36,226 bases of DNA from assembly GCA_038154685.1 (NCBI GenBank), contig JAYPYW010000030.1:1-36226 (forward strand). The letters run 5' to 3'. Position 1 is the first letter of the stretch. Every line of letters starts with the position of its first letter. The stretch is from GCA-002722245 sp038154685. Its GTDB lineage: Bacteria; Bacteroidota; Bacteroidia; Flavobacteriales_C; GCA-002722245. Positions 7,266 through 16,161 of this stretch are shown in pieces. The position numbers and the translations under genes are program-made. A model generated the notes under the pieces. That model did no database searches. It was given only the letters and a program-made list of their open reading frames with translations, and was not told the origin of the DNA.

Positions 7266-8726
7266 ATGGCAAGATTTAAATCCCTTTATTGGAAAATATC
7301 AAGTGTGTTTTTAATCCTAATGGTAGTTGTTGGGGGTGTTTATGTATATGTAACTGCAACAGCTGCAAGTGATTTTTTCAAAACCACAAAACAAAAATTA
7401 AATAGGGAGGTAGCTGGTGAGTTATTAAATGACGTGCCCGTGTTCTTAAATGACTCTTTAAACGAAAATGCAGTTAAAAGGATCATGGATCATCATATGG
7501 AGGTGAACCCAACTATTGAAGTGTATGTTTTAGATAAGGATGGGAAAATTTTAACATATGATGCGCCTCCAGAGAAAATTAAAAAGTCGCATGTTTCACT
7601 AGTTCCAATCAGAGAGTTTTTAAAAGGAGAAGAGACAGCGGATTATATATTAGGAAATGATCCCAAAGCACCTGATGCTTGTAAAGTGTTTTCTGTTGCG
7701 CCTGTTATTGATGGAGAAGATACCAAAGGTTATGTTTACGCAATCTTAGCAAGTGAAAAGTACGATGACGTAAGTACTATGCTGATGAGTAATTTTATGT
7801 ATAAAGTTGGTGTTGAAACATTCATAATAACTGTAGTTTTTGCAATAATAATAGGGTTAATTTCTATTAGATATTTAACAAGGAATTTTAAAGTAATTGA
7901 GGATGGGGTAGCTCGATTTAGAAGTGGGGATTACAATAACCAAATCGAATTAAAATCTCAAGGGGAATTTACTCATTTAGCCGATTGTTTAAATGAAATG
8001 GCAACAACTATTTCTGAGAATATTGATCAGCTTAAATCTATTGAAAAGCTGAGAAAAGAATTGGTGGCAAATGTTTCTCATGATCTTCGAACTCCCATAG
8101 CCATTACTCATGGGTACATAGAGACTTTGTTGATGAAAAACAATACCATGAACGCAGAAGATAGGGAGCGCTTTTTAAAAATTGTTTTGAACTCAACAGA
8201 GAATCTTGAAAAACTAGTGGCCGATTTATTTGAATTATCGAAGTTGGAAAGCGAGAAGGTGGAGTTAAAGTTAGAAGAGATCAGTTTATGTGAATTTGCT
8301 CACGATATATCTAACAGGTATAAGATCTTGGCTGAGAAAAAGGGAGTGGATTTTGAAGTGAATGCTTCTGAGATGGGAACTGTAAAGGTTGATGTAGCTT
8401 TAATGGAAAGAGTAATTCAAAACCTTGTTGATAATGCCATAAAGTTTACGCCACAAGGTGGTACGGTAGCTGTGGATATTGTAAAAAATAAGGGCGCTTT
8501 CCAGGTGAGTATTTCCGATACAGGAATTGGTATTGGAGAGCAATCGCTTCCATTTGTTTTCGATAGGTATAAAAAGTTAGATTCTGATAGTAAAAATGAT
8601 ACTGGTGCCGGATTAGGTTTGGCAATTGTTAAAAGGATTTTAGAGTTACACGGTATTGAAATTTCTGTATCTTCATCTAAAGATGAAGGGACTAAGTTTT
8701 TTTTCGAAATTGAAAAGGCTGCTTAA
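7266..8726 (+). CDS. Sensor histidine kinase, cognate of the upstream regulator
   Basis: A 486-residue membrane kinase. TM1 is about residues 10-32, followed by a periplasmic sensor domain of about 145 residues. It contains a PAS/PDC-like pattern (IEVYVLDKDGKIL, VAPVIDG, GYVYAILASE). TM2 is about 182-203. A HAMP linker (about 204-255) leads to HisKA with the phospho-acceptor H272 in NVSHDLRTPIA. The catalytic domain shows N-box QNLVDNAIKFTP, G1 SDTGIGIG, F-box-like LPFVFDRYKKLD and G2 GAGLGLAIVKRI. All catalytic boxes look intact. It is expected to autophosphorylate and pass phosphate to D52 of the adjacent regulator. The signal sensed in the periplasm is unknown. Confidence 0.95.
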   Translation: MARFKSLYWKISSVFLILMVVVGGVYVYVTATAASDFFKTTKQKLNREVAGELLNDVPVFLNDSLNENAVKRIMDHHMEVNPTIEVYVLDKDGKILTYDAPPEKIKKSHVSLVPIREFLKGEETADYILGNDPKAPDACKVFSVAPVIDGEDTKGYVYAILASEKYDDVSTMLMSNFMYKVGVETFIITVVFAIIIGLISIRYLTRNFKVIEDGVARFRSGDYNNQIELKSQGEFTHLADCLNEMATTISENIDQLKSIEKLRKELVANVSHDLRTPIAITHGYIETLLMKNNTMNAEDRERFLKIVLNSTENLEKLVADLFELSKLESEKVELKLEEISLCEFAHDISNRYKILAEKKGVDFEVNASEMGTVKVDVALMERVIQNLVDNAIKFTPQGGTVAVDIVKNKGAFQVSISDTGIGIGEQSLPFVFDRYKKLDSDSKNDTGAGLGLAIVKRILELHGIEISVSSSKDEGTKFFFEIEKAA

Positions 8727-8767
8727 TACAGGCAACCCTTAACTATAACCTTCGTTAAGTTTAAGGA

Positions 8768-9589
8768 ATGAAGAATGTTTTTCTTGCTATAGTGTCACTA
8801 CTTGTATCTCTTACAGGATGTAAGAAGGACGATTTTATTGGCCCTGAGATTATTGATGATGCTATTGCTGAGGAGGTTACAGCCGCAAATCATTATTATT
8901 CTCAAATATATCAAATAGTAAGTTCAGAGGTTGAGTTATTGAGTATTGAGGCTTCTGGCGATTTGATGCCTGATTCCATCCAAGCTAGTATTGCTGATCC
9001 ATGTGCTAATATTATTTATCATATGGATGAATCGGAGACATATGTCAGCGATCTTATTATATTTTATGAAGACACCACTTGTTACTCAAGTGGAGTGCAG
9101 AAAAAAGGTGTTTTAAGAGTTCATTTGACGGGGCCTATTGAATATGTAGGTACAGAAATGATTATAATTCCTGAGAATTTTTCCATTAATGGAGATAGGA
9201 TAGAAGGAACTATTAATGTTGAATCGTTAGGTTTTACGTCTGTTTTTCAATTGGCTTTTTCTGAAAAAATTATTGATGGAAAAATCACACTAAATAATTA
9301 CCAAGATTTTACATGGAATTCAAACTCTACAATTCGAATAGATATTGTAACTAATCAGTTTATATATAATTCGAACGCCCGAGGATTAAGTAGAACGGGA
9401 AGAGAGTATAAAACCCAAACTTTATTTCCGCTAAAAAGAACAGTAGATTGTAAATACTTCCAAGAGGGAGGGCTTAAGTTAAATTCTAATTGGGGCTTAG
9501 ATCAAAACCTAAATTACGGTAATGGAGATTGTGATAATGAATCCGATTTATGGCAAAATGGAAGTTTTAAGTTATTAGAACTACCTTAA
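8768..9589 (+). CDS. Lipoprotein of unknown function
   Basis: A 273-residue protein with a lipoprotein signal: hydrophobic residues 4-14 and lipobox SLTGC, giving a lipidated Cys18 followed by KKDD. The acidic or charged positions after Cys would permit surface or outer-membrane sorting in Bacteroidetes (inference). The rest is beta-rich and acidic, with four internal cysteines, and no known domain is recognised. It begins 41 bases after the histidine kinase stop, so read-through from the two-component operon is possible. Its stop overlaps the stop of the convergent gene by three bases (9586-9588 against 9587-9589). Confidence 0.75.
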   Translation: MKNVFLAIVSLLVSLTGCKKDDFIGPEIIDDAIAEEVTAANHYYSQIYQIVSSEVELLSIEASGDLMPDSIQASIADPCANIIYHMDESETYVSDLIIFYEDTTCYSSGVQKKGVLRVHLTGPIEYVGTEMIIIPENFSINGDRIEGTINVESLGFTSVFQLAFSEKIIDGKITLNNYQDFTWNSNSTIRIDIVTNQFIYNSNARGLSRTGREYKTQTLFPLKRTVDCKYFQEGGLKLNSNWGLDQNLNYGNGDCDNESDLWQNGSFKLLELP

Positions 9590-10548
9590 TTATCCATAGG
9601 TGCTGTATAGCCACTACAATTCATTTCAAATTTAATTCTCTCAGCCTTTTTAAACGTTACATCCCATTCACCATTGTATTTAATTTTAACAGGAAGGTAT
9701 TCTTCAAATTGATATTTTAACTCGATAAACATTTTAATATCAAATGAAAACATTGAATTTTTATCTTTTAAGGCATATGTCCTTGCAATAATATTCATAG
9801 TTCTCCTATCATAGAAGGTGATTAGTTTTGTGATTACAACTTTATTTTCCGATACATTTTCTTTTTTAATACATGAAAACTTGTAACAAGGAATCGTATC
9901 TCTGAAAAATGTTTTTTCCAAAGTGAAATCGTAAAATTTAGCCATTTTATCATCAAAGATATTTAGCTTTTTACCTATCAATGGAACGCCTTTAACACCT
10001 GTGCCAGGAGAGAAAATAAATGTTTTTAGCTTTTCCTTGTACTTGTCTTTTGTGGATAGTCCCCTCATTTTGTTTTGATCATAAGGGTCTCCAACAAAAT
10101 TATCTGTAGAATACGCTCCTTTTGGGAAAAACACCTTGTCGAACATTTCAGCTGTAAAGTATTTATGCTCTCCATTTCTTTTATATACTTTACCGTCAGT
10201 ATTTTCCGATTGAATTTTGATCCATCCAACCTTACCATTACTAATGTGCGAAGCTTCCCTATTTAGCTGAGCAGCTTGGGTCCATTTTTTATCGAAAATC
10301 AACACTTCATTTTCGGATTTATGGGGGAACATTTTTAAGTTTTTAAAAGCTCTGTAAAAACTAGTGTCAGTTTTAGTCATTCTTATGAAGTCATTTACAT
10401 CAAAGCCTTTTTTATAGCTTATTGCAACAGTGTCCACTTGAGCCGTGTCGAGCATGAATTGCCCATGGGAGTACAAACTAAGAATAGCGATAAATACAGT
10501 TAATTTAAAGCCTAATTGGTATGTCTTTAAGGGCTGTGGCATATGCAA
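9586..10548 (-). CDS. Conserved-looking secreted protein of unknown function
   Basis: A 320-residue protein with an N-terminal hydrophobic segment (about 13-28, ending YSHGQ) that reads as a signal peptide. The mature part is rich in lysine and aromatic residues, with motifs SFYRAFKNLKMFPH (about 62-75), IFSPGTGVKGVPLIG (about 180-194) and a C-terminal beta-rich region (about 245-320) suggesting a periplasmic beta protein. It looks like an uncharacterised Bacteroidetes secreted family; I cannot name it. Two ATGs lie within the first three codons (M1, M3) and either could be used. It stands alone on the minus strand between a convergent lipoprotein gene and the nagA terminator. Confidence 0.7.
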   Translation of the reverse strand: MHMPQPLKTYQLGFKLTVFIAILSLYSHGQFMLDTAQVDTVAISYKKGFDVNDFIRMTKTDTSFYRAFKNLKMFPHKSENEVLIFDKKWTQAAQLNREASHISNGKVGWIKIQSENTDGKVYKRNGEHKYFTAEMFDKVFFPKGAYSTDNFVGDPYDQNKMRGLSTKDKYKEKLKTFIFSPGTGVKGVPLIGKKLNIFDDKMAKFYDFTLEKTFFRDTIPCYKFSCIKKENVSENKVVITKLITFYDRRTMNIIARTYALKDKNSMFSFDIKMFIELKYQFEEYLPVKIKYNGEWDVTFKKAERIKFEMNCSGYTAPMDN

Positions 10549-10638
10549 AGCAATTTTAATGAAAAGAATACTAGGAGGGAAGCTTTTAGTTATGTTTTTT
10601 ACTTGTATGGTTGTTATAAAATCGAACGCTTACAATAA

Positions 10639-10668
10639 AAAATGGCTGAAGAAAACTTCAGCCATTTT
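10639..10668 (-). terminator. Rho-independent terminator of nagA
   Basis: A perfect 13-pair stem, AAAATGGCTGAAG with CTTCAGCCATTTT, closes a four-base loop. Read on the minus strand it continues into a run of T residues (ATTTTTTATTG), and it begins about 25 bases after the nagA stop. Confidence 0.88.
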
Positions 10669-10693
10669 AATGTTTTGATATATGAATTAATAA

Positions 10694-11860
10694 TTACCCA
10701 GCAGTAACTACTTCATCAATTTTAACTTTTTCACCTGACTTGTAAACATCAATTAAGTTTAAAGTATCTCTTTCTAATACTACGAAATCAGCTCTGTATC
10801 CTTTTTTGATGTATCCATATTCATTATCGATTCCCATGAACTCTGCAGGGTATCTAGATGACATCTTTAAAGTTTCAGCTAATTCGATATTAGCTTCTTT
10901 GAAGCAGTTTTGAACTGAATCCAACATAGAAACTGCAGATCCCGCTAAATTTCCCGTTTCAGTTAAGTACATACCATCTTTGAAGAAGATTTTAAACTCA
11001 TCAATTTCAAAGTTGTTAACCGGGTGCTTAACGAAAGAAGCATCAGAAACTAGGAAAAGTTTTCCTTTCTTCGCTCTGTGTGCAATTCTTACAGAAGCAT
11101 AGTTACAGTGAACACCATCAACAATAATTCCACCATAAACATTGTCTGGAGAATCTAAGAAAGCACCAACTAGTCCTGGAGCTCTACTTGTAAACTGAGA
11201 CTGTGCATTATATAAGTGAGTAACTTTAGTAACACCAGCATCAAAAGCTTTCATAGCTTGCTCGTATGTACAGTTACTATGTCCAGCAGAAACTGGAATT
11301 CCAGCTTCAACTAACATTTTAATATGCTTTTCTTTAACTACTTCTGGCGCACAAGTTAAAATCTTAATTACACCTTTTCCGTGTTCAATTAATTTTTCAA
11401 TCTCGTAATCCGTAGCTTCTCTAATAAAATCTAAAGAGTGGGCTCCTTTTTTCTCTGGGTTGAAGTATGGTCCCTCAACATGTAAACCAATAACTCCAGA
11501 ATCAGGATCTTGCATCATCTCCTTAACAATAGCACATTGTGCAATAATATTGTCTAAAGAAGTTGAAACTAGGGTAGGTAGTAGGGCTGTAGTACCAAAG
11601 TCAAGGTGAGCTTTGTTGGAAACTTTGTAGTTTTCGATCGAAGATTCTTGTGTGTAGAACGCTCCACCACCACCATTTACTTGCAAGTCGATGAACCCAG
11701 GAACTAATAAAGCTCCTTTTAAATCAATAATGTTATCGTACCCAACTAGGTTACTTTTGTGTACGACCTTCTTGATTTTGTTCCCCTCAGTAACAACGGC
11801 GCGGTTACCGACAAACGTCTCACCGTTGAAAATTGAGCAGTTAGTAAATACTTGTGTCAT
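10694..11860 (-). CDS. nagA: N-acetylglucosamine-6-phosphate deacetylase
   Basis: Amidohydrolase that converts N-acetylglucosamine-6-phosphate to glucosamine-6-phosphate and acetate, in amino-sugar and cell-wall recycling. The 388 residues are the usual family length. Visible motifs in order: LLVPGFIDLQVNGGGG (about 51-66), GLHVEGPYFNPEKKGAH with the metal-binding Glu (about 124-140), SAGHSNCTYEQA, THLYNAQSQF, DGVHCN and LVSDAS with the catalytic Asp, then a C-terminal barrel GYIKKGYRADFVVLERD. The usual NagA THLFNAM appears as THLYNAQ, a small change outside the metal ligands. It stands alone with its own terminator; no nagB or transporter is nearby. Confidence 0.95.
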   Translation of the reverse strand: MTQVFTNCSIFNGETFVGNRAVVTEGNKIKKVVHKSNLVGYDNIIDLKGALLVPGFIDLQVNGGGGAFYTQESSIENYKVSNKAHLDFGTTALLPTLVSTSLDNIIAQCAIVKEMMQDPDSGVIGLHVEGPYFNPEKKGAHSLDFIREATDYEIEKLIEHGKGVIKILTCAPEVVKEKHIKMLVEAGIPVSAGHSNCTYEQAMKAFDAGVTKVTHLYNAQSQFTSRAPGLVGAFLDSPDNVYGGIIVDGVHCNYASVRIAHRAKKGKLFLVSDASFVKHPVNNFEIDEFKIFFKDGMYLTETGNLAGSAVSMLDSVQNCFKEANIELAETLKMSSRYPAEFMGIDNEYGYIKKGYRADFVVLERDTLNLIDVYKSGEKVKIDEVVTAG

Positions 11861-11986
11861 TTTGTTCTTGTTTTCCTAAGCAGCCAAATTTCCGATTATT
11901 TACGATACTTATCAAGTTTTTTGGCAATTTTATTGCTAAAGAATTACAAGCTTTAGACGAACCCTAATTATTTGTCTACTAATTAG

Positions 11987-12454
11987 CTAGGATGCAGGCT
12001 TCCAATTAGTTGTTTTAACAAGTGTTTCGAGTTCTTTTATGAATTTTTTTAGATTTTCAGGAACCCTAACCCTAGCTTTAATTTCTTTCTTAATAGATGT
12101 TTTATTGAAGGTTAAAATTGTACTTGGAGCATCCATTAATAGTTTGTCATCATACTTATCTTCTAAATTTTCAACCTGTAGAGTTTCAATTTTCTTTTCT
12201 AAGTCTGTAAGTTGGCTTTCCGATAATTTTCCTGTGCTAGGAACCCTTACTATAGCATTCGCCTTTGGAGTAATACTCATTTTTCCATCTGTGTAAAAAT
12301 TAACGGTGTAAATAGGGCAAGGGCCCAAGCACTCTGTTTTCTTCATGGTTAAAAGGAGCTCACTAACTTTTACTTCTTTGTTTGATTTACAGGCCGTAAA
12401 AAACAAAGGCAACACTAAAAGTATTGCCTTTGCTATGTTTTTGAATTTCTTCAT
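11987..12454 (-). CDS. DUF6438-like lipoprotein
   Basis: A 155-residue lipoprotein. The signal (about 8-21) ends in the lipobox LFFTAC, with a lipidated Cys about residue 22. The mature domain starts with a strand and the motif TECLGPCPIYTVNFYTDGK (about 39-57). The C-x-G-x-C-P-x-Y signature is that of the DUF6438 group, of unknown function. Residues 70-155 alternate strands with helices and contain two R-V-P segments. It begins three bases after yidC on the same strand, so it is the last gene of the pyrG-yidC unit. Confidence 0.7.
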   Translation of the reverse strand: MKKFKNIAKAILLVLPLFFTACKSNKEVKVSELLLTMKKTECLGPCPIYTVNFYTDGKMSITPKANAIVRVPSTGKLSESQLTDLEKKIETLQVENLEDKYDDKLLMDAPSTILTFNKTSIKKEIKARVRVPENLKKFIKELETLVKTTNWKPAS

Positions 12455-12457
12455 GAA

Positions 12458-14407
12458 TTATCTTTTTCCTTGTTGTTTAGCTTGGATCTCTTCGATCTTC
12501 TTTTGCCAACGTGATTTTTGCATCGGCTGTTTCATTTGATTCTCAATTTTTGCCAAAATTGCTTTTTCATCAATAATGAAACGCTTGATAACAATCGTTT
12601 GTGCAATTGTAATAACGTTGGCTAAAAAGTAGTAAAAACTTAAACCTGCTGCGTAATTGTTAAACATGAATAACATGAAAACAGTCATTAAGTTCATCAT
12701 TACCTTCATGTTCTTTTGAATCGCTTCTTGCATTTCACCTCCTCCAGACTGTGATGGAGTCATTTGTTGGTTGTAACGCATGTAAAAGAACATCGAAACT
12801 GCCATCAATAAAGTGAAAATACTAATGTGATCGCCATAAATTGGAATGGAGAAACCAAGACCAATAAAATCATCAACAGAAGATAAATCATCAGCCCAAA
12901 GGAAACCTTGGTGTCTTAATTCAATTGATGAAGGGAATAAACGATATAAAGCAATTAATATAGGCATTTGGAGTAAAGCTGGAATACAACCAGCGAGTGG
13001 ATTCACTCCAGTTTGTTTGTAAAGGGCCATGGTAGCCTGCTGCTTTTTCATAGGATCAGCATCCTTGTTTTCCTCATTTAACTTTTCTAATTGAGGTTTA
13101 ATTACCCTCATTTTAGCAGAGCTTAAGTAGTTCTTGTAAGTAATTGGGAAAAGTAAAAGCTTAATGGCAAAAGTTAACAGTATAATTCCAATACCAATTG
13201 AAACCCCTAAGTATTCAAGGATTAACTGGAAGATAGGGTAAAGCACATATTGGTTAACAGCACGGAAGATTCCCCATCCTAAGTTAATCTGATCTTCTAA
13301 TTCAAGCTCACCTTCCTCAATTGATGCTAATAAATCAAAATCGTTTGGACCAAAGAACCATTTGAAATCATAATAGTTATCCTTGCTAGAACTGTAATCT
13401 AATTTAGTAGTCGCTAAATATTTTTTCAAGTAAGTTGAGTCCTCGTCGTTGTAATCAATCTTCATGAATGGCTTATTCAATGCCCCTCCTTTAGCGATTA
13501 ATACATTCGAGAAAAACTGTTGTTTGAAAGAAATCCAATCTGTTTTAAACTCAGCAACATCATCATCATTTCCTCTTTCGTTTAACCAGTCATATCCATC
13601 CTCTTGAGAGTGCCAGAAGACCGATGCACTTTGACGTTCGATGCTTAAACTCTTTTCAATAGAACCTGGCTTTTGCATCCATTCAAAGGATAATCCTCCA
13701 TCGATTGGTTCAATTGATTTTTCTAACCCAACTACATTGATATTAAAATCAACTAAGTAATCATTGGCATTTAGGGTATAAACATATTCTATTTTCCCTT
13801 CTCCATTATCTGATGCTAAGGTAAAAGCAATACTGTTACTTCCTTCAGTTACCTTAAGTCCATTTTTTGATGCTTGGAACTTATAATCAGTAGATGATTT
13901 ATCACTTCCTTGATTTTTAAATTTGATAACCTGACTGTTTCCTTCTCCTTCAAAAATGGTTAATTCTCCAGTACGATTATTGTGATAATCGTCATAAGAA
14001 CGATATTCCTTTAAAACAGCTTTAGAAACGTAGGCTCCATTAGAGTTGACATATAATCGGATTTTATTGTTTTCGATTATTATTTCTTCGTTCTGTTGAT
14101 TTGCAGATCCAGCGAAAACTCCGTGCTCTTTAACAAGCTCTTCATTTTTGAATTTAATTCTCAAGCGCTCTTCATCTGAAAGAGTGGNNNNNNNNNNGTC
14201 GTTAGGATCGCCTAAAGTAGGAGCGATTACTTCTTTTACGTCAACTTTTGGTTGATTAGCAGCTTTAATTGAATCTTGTTTTGCAATTTCTTGTTGTGCA
14301 ATAGCTTCTCGCTGAGCGAATTCCTCTTGTTGTGATGATTGGAAGAAGTAAAACCCAATAAGGATTCCAGCAATTAATACCCAACCTGTAACTTGATTTC
14401 TATCCAT
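12458..14407 (-). CDS. yidC: Membrane protein insertase YidC
   Basis: Inserts and folds inner-membrane proteins with or without Sec. An N-terminal transmembrane helix (about 6-22) is followed by a coiled, Gln/Lys-rich linker and a large periplasmic beta domain (about 90-365). The conserved YidC/Oxa1 core of five helices follows: VLYPIFQLILEYL, GIGIILLTFAIKLLLFPIT, the cytoplasmic hairpin with SAKMRVIKPQLEKLNEE, then NPLAGCIPALLQMPILIALY and two further helices. The C-terminus is basic, as expected for ribosome contact. Total length about 650 fits Bacteroidetes YidC. A 10-N gap at 14188-14197 lies in the linker before the periplasmic domain. It starts 21 bases after the pyrG stop. Confidence 0.95.
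   Translation of the reverse strand: MDRNQVTGWVLIAGILIGFYFFQSSQQEEFAQREAIAQQEIAKQDSIKAANQPKVDVKEVIAPTLGDPNDXXXXTLSDEERLRIKFKNEELVKEHGVFAGSANQQNEEIIIENNKIRLYVNSNGAYVSKAVLKEYRSYDDYHNNRTGELTIFEGEGNSQVIKFKNQGSDKSSTDYKFQASKNGLKVTEGSNSIAFTLASDNGEGKIEYVYTLNANDYLVDFNINVVGLEKSIEPIDGGLSFEWMQKPGSIEKSLSIERQSASVFWHSQEDGYDWLNERGNDDDVAEFKTDWISFKQQFFSNVLIAKGGALNKPFMKIDYNDEDSTYLKKYLATTKLDYSSSKDNYYDFKWFFGPNDFDLLASIEEGELELEDQINLGWGIFRAVNQYVLYPIFQLILEYLGVSIGIGIILLTFAIKLLLFPITYKNYLSSAKMRVIKPQLEKLNEENKDADPMKKQQATMALYKQTGVNPLAGCIPALLQMPILIALYRLFPSSIELRHQGFLWADDLSSVDDFIGLGFSIPIYGDHISIFTLLMAVSMFFYMRYNQQMTPSQSGGGEMQEAIQKNMKVMMNLMTVFMLFMFNNYAAGLSFYYFLANVITIAQTIVIKRFIIDEKAILAKIENQMKQPMQKSRWQKKIEEIQAKQQGKR
14188..14197. 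other. Assembly gap (10 N) inside yidC
   Basis: Ten unresolved bases in the low-complexity linker between the N-terminal helix and the periplasmic domain (about residue 70). Frame is retained, but the true length is unknown. Confidence 0.95.
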
Positions 14408-14428
14408 TAATTAAAATCTTCAAATTTA

Positions 14429-16030
14429 TTAAGCATTTTCAAGTGCTACCCTTACAAACTCTATGAACAGTGGGTGAGGGTTAGCAACGGTACTTTTATA
14501 CTCTGGGTGGAATTGAACTCCAACAAAATATGGATGATCTGGGATTTCAACTACTTCAACTAAACCAGTTTCAGGGTTAATTCCAGAAGCCATCATACCT
14601 GCTTTTTCAAAATCTTCTTTGTAAGCACTGTTAAATTCGTAACGGTGACGGTGTCTTTCTGAGATCTCAGTGGTTCCATATGCCTTGTGTGCAAAAGAAC
14701 CTTCCTTTAAAGTACAAGGGTAAGCACCTAATCTCATAGTTCCTCCTTTTTCTTGAACTTGTTTTTGTTCAGCCATTAAATCAATAACAGGATGTTTAGT
14801 TCTGTCATCATGTTCTCTTGATGATGATTCTAAACCAAGAACATTTTTGGCAAATTCAACAACTGCAACTTGCATTCCCAAACAAATTCCAAAGAAAGGG
14901 GTTTTGTTTTCACGAGCGTATTTAACAGCGGCAAGTTTTCCAGAAACTCCTCTTTCTCCAAAACCTGGAGCGACTAAAATTCCGTTAAGGTGTCCAAGTT
15001 TACTTTCAGCATTATCATCGTTAATGCTTTCGGAATGGATCCATTCTAATTCTACAGAACATTCATTGTGGGCTCCTGCATGAATAAACCCTTCGGCAAT
15101 TGATTTATATGAATCCTTTAACTCAACGTATTTTCCAACTAATCCAATTTTTACTGAATTTTTTGGGTTTTTAAGTTTAGTTAAAAATGTTTTCCAAGTG
15201 GTTAAAGCAGGTTCGTCGCCAACTTCTAATGCTAATTTCTTTAGAACAACCTGATCCAGTTTTTCTTCCATCATTAATAATGGAACATCGTAAATTGTTT
15301 CAGCGTCTAATGAAGCTATAACAGCTTCAGTTTCAACATTACAAAATCTTGCAACTTTATTTCTAACATCCTGCGGGATTTCATGCTCTGCTCTACAAAC
15401 TAACACATCTGGTTGCAAACCATATTCCAATAGCTTTTTAACCGAGTGTTGAGTTGGCTTAGTTTTTAACTCTCCTGATGCCGCTAAGTATGGGATTAAC
15501 GTAAGGTGAATAACTAAAGAGTCTTTTCCTAGTTCCCATCTTAACTGACGAACAGCTTCGATGTAAGGCAATGATTCAATATCTCCAACAGTTCCTCCAA
15601 TTTCTGTGATTACGAAATCCCAATTACCATTTTCGCCTAATAATTGGATGCTCGATTTAATCTCATCGGTGATATGAGGAATGATTTGAACTGTTTTTCC
15701 TAAGTATTCTCCTTTTCTTTCTTTGTTAATAACGCTTTGGTAAACTCTACCAGTGGTAATGTTATTAGCCTGAGAGGTAGGAACACTTAAAAAACGTTCG
15801 TAATGCCCTAAGTCTAGATCGGTTTCAGCGCCATCATCGGTAACAAAACATTCTCCATGCTCATAAGGATTAAGAGTTCCTGGATCCACATTAATATATG
15901 GGTCGAGCTTTTGAATAGTTGCCGAGTATCCTCGTGCTTGTAATAATTTGGCTAATGAGGCAGAAACGATTCCTTTTCCTAAAGAAGAGGTTACTCCACC
16001 TGTTACGAAAATGTACTTAGTGTTGGACAT
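14429..16030 (-). CDS. pyrG: CTP synthase
   Basis: Converts UTP to CTP using glutamine and ATP, the final step of pyrimidine nucleotide synthesis. With the start at MSNTKYIFVTGG the protein is 533 residues, the normal length. The synthetase domain (about 1-265) has GGVTSSLGKG (11-20). The glutamine amidotransferase domain (about 295-533) has nucleophile C383 in FGICLGMQ and the H508/E510 pair in QFHPE. The frame is open nine codons further upstream, to 16057, but that start would fall inside the probable -7 box at 16055-16062 and would add MYPVKRNRS, which is foreign to the family. It heads a unit with yidC and the DUF6438 lipoprotein. Confidence 0.97.
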   Translation of the reverse strand: MSNTKYIFVTGGVTSSLGKGIVSASLAKLLQARGYSATIQKLDPYINVDPGTLNPYEHGECFVTDDGAETDLDLGHYERFLSVPTSQANNITTGRVYQSVINKERKGEYLGKTVQIIPHITDEIKSSIQLLGENGNWDFVITEIGGTVGDIESLPYIEAVRQLRWELGKDSLVIHLTLIPYLAASGELKTKPTQHSVKKLLEYGLQPDVLVCRAEHEIPQDVRNKVARFCNVETEAVIASLDAETIYDVPLLMMEEKLDQVVLKKLALEVGDEPALTTWKTFLTKLKNPKNSVKIGLVGKYVELKDSYKSIAEGFIHAGAHNECSVELEWIHSESINDDNAESKLGHLNGILVAPGFGERGVSGKLAAVKYARENKTPFFGICLGMQVAVVEFAKNVLGLESSSREHDDRTKHPVIDLMAEQKQVQEKGGTMRLGAYPCTLKEGSFAHKAYGTTEISERHRHRYEFNSAYKEDFEKAGMMASGINPETGLVEVVEIPDHPYFVGVQFHPEYKSTVANPHPLFIEFVRVALENA

Positions 16031-16054
16031 TGATCTGTTACGTTTAACAGGGTA

Positions 16055-16062
16055 CAAAAATA
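16055..16062 (-). promoter_or_regulatory. -7 box of the pyrG promoter
   Basis: TATTTTTG on the minus strand matches TAnnTTTG and lies 25 bases upstream of the preferred pyrG ATG. A TTG is not found at the ideal -33 distance, so only the -7 element is supported. Confidence 0.5.
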
Positions 16063-16161
16063 CTAAGAAAAATGCAGGGAGACCTTAAATTTAATGATGT
16101 GATTTTGACTAACTTTTCAACAACGCAGATTTATTTTTCCAAGAAGAAAAATTTGGTGAAT

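Noticed and set aside
10445..10678. 77-residue plus-strand frame with a hydrophobic stretch near 10559
   Set aside because: It is antisense to the secreted protein's start and reads through the nagA terminator hairpin, whose palindrome creates the apparent tail.
11964..11986. CTAATTA-TAATTAG hairpin after the DUF6438 gene as a terminator
   Set aside because: All pairs but two are A-T, the loop is nine bases and no T run follows on the minus strand.
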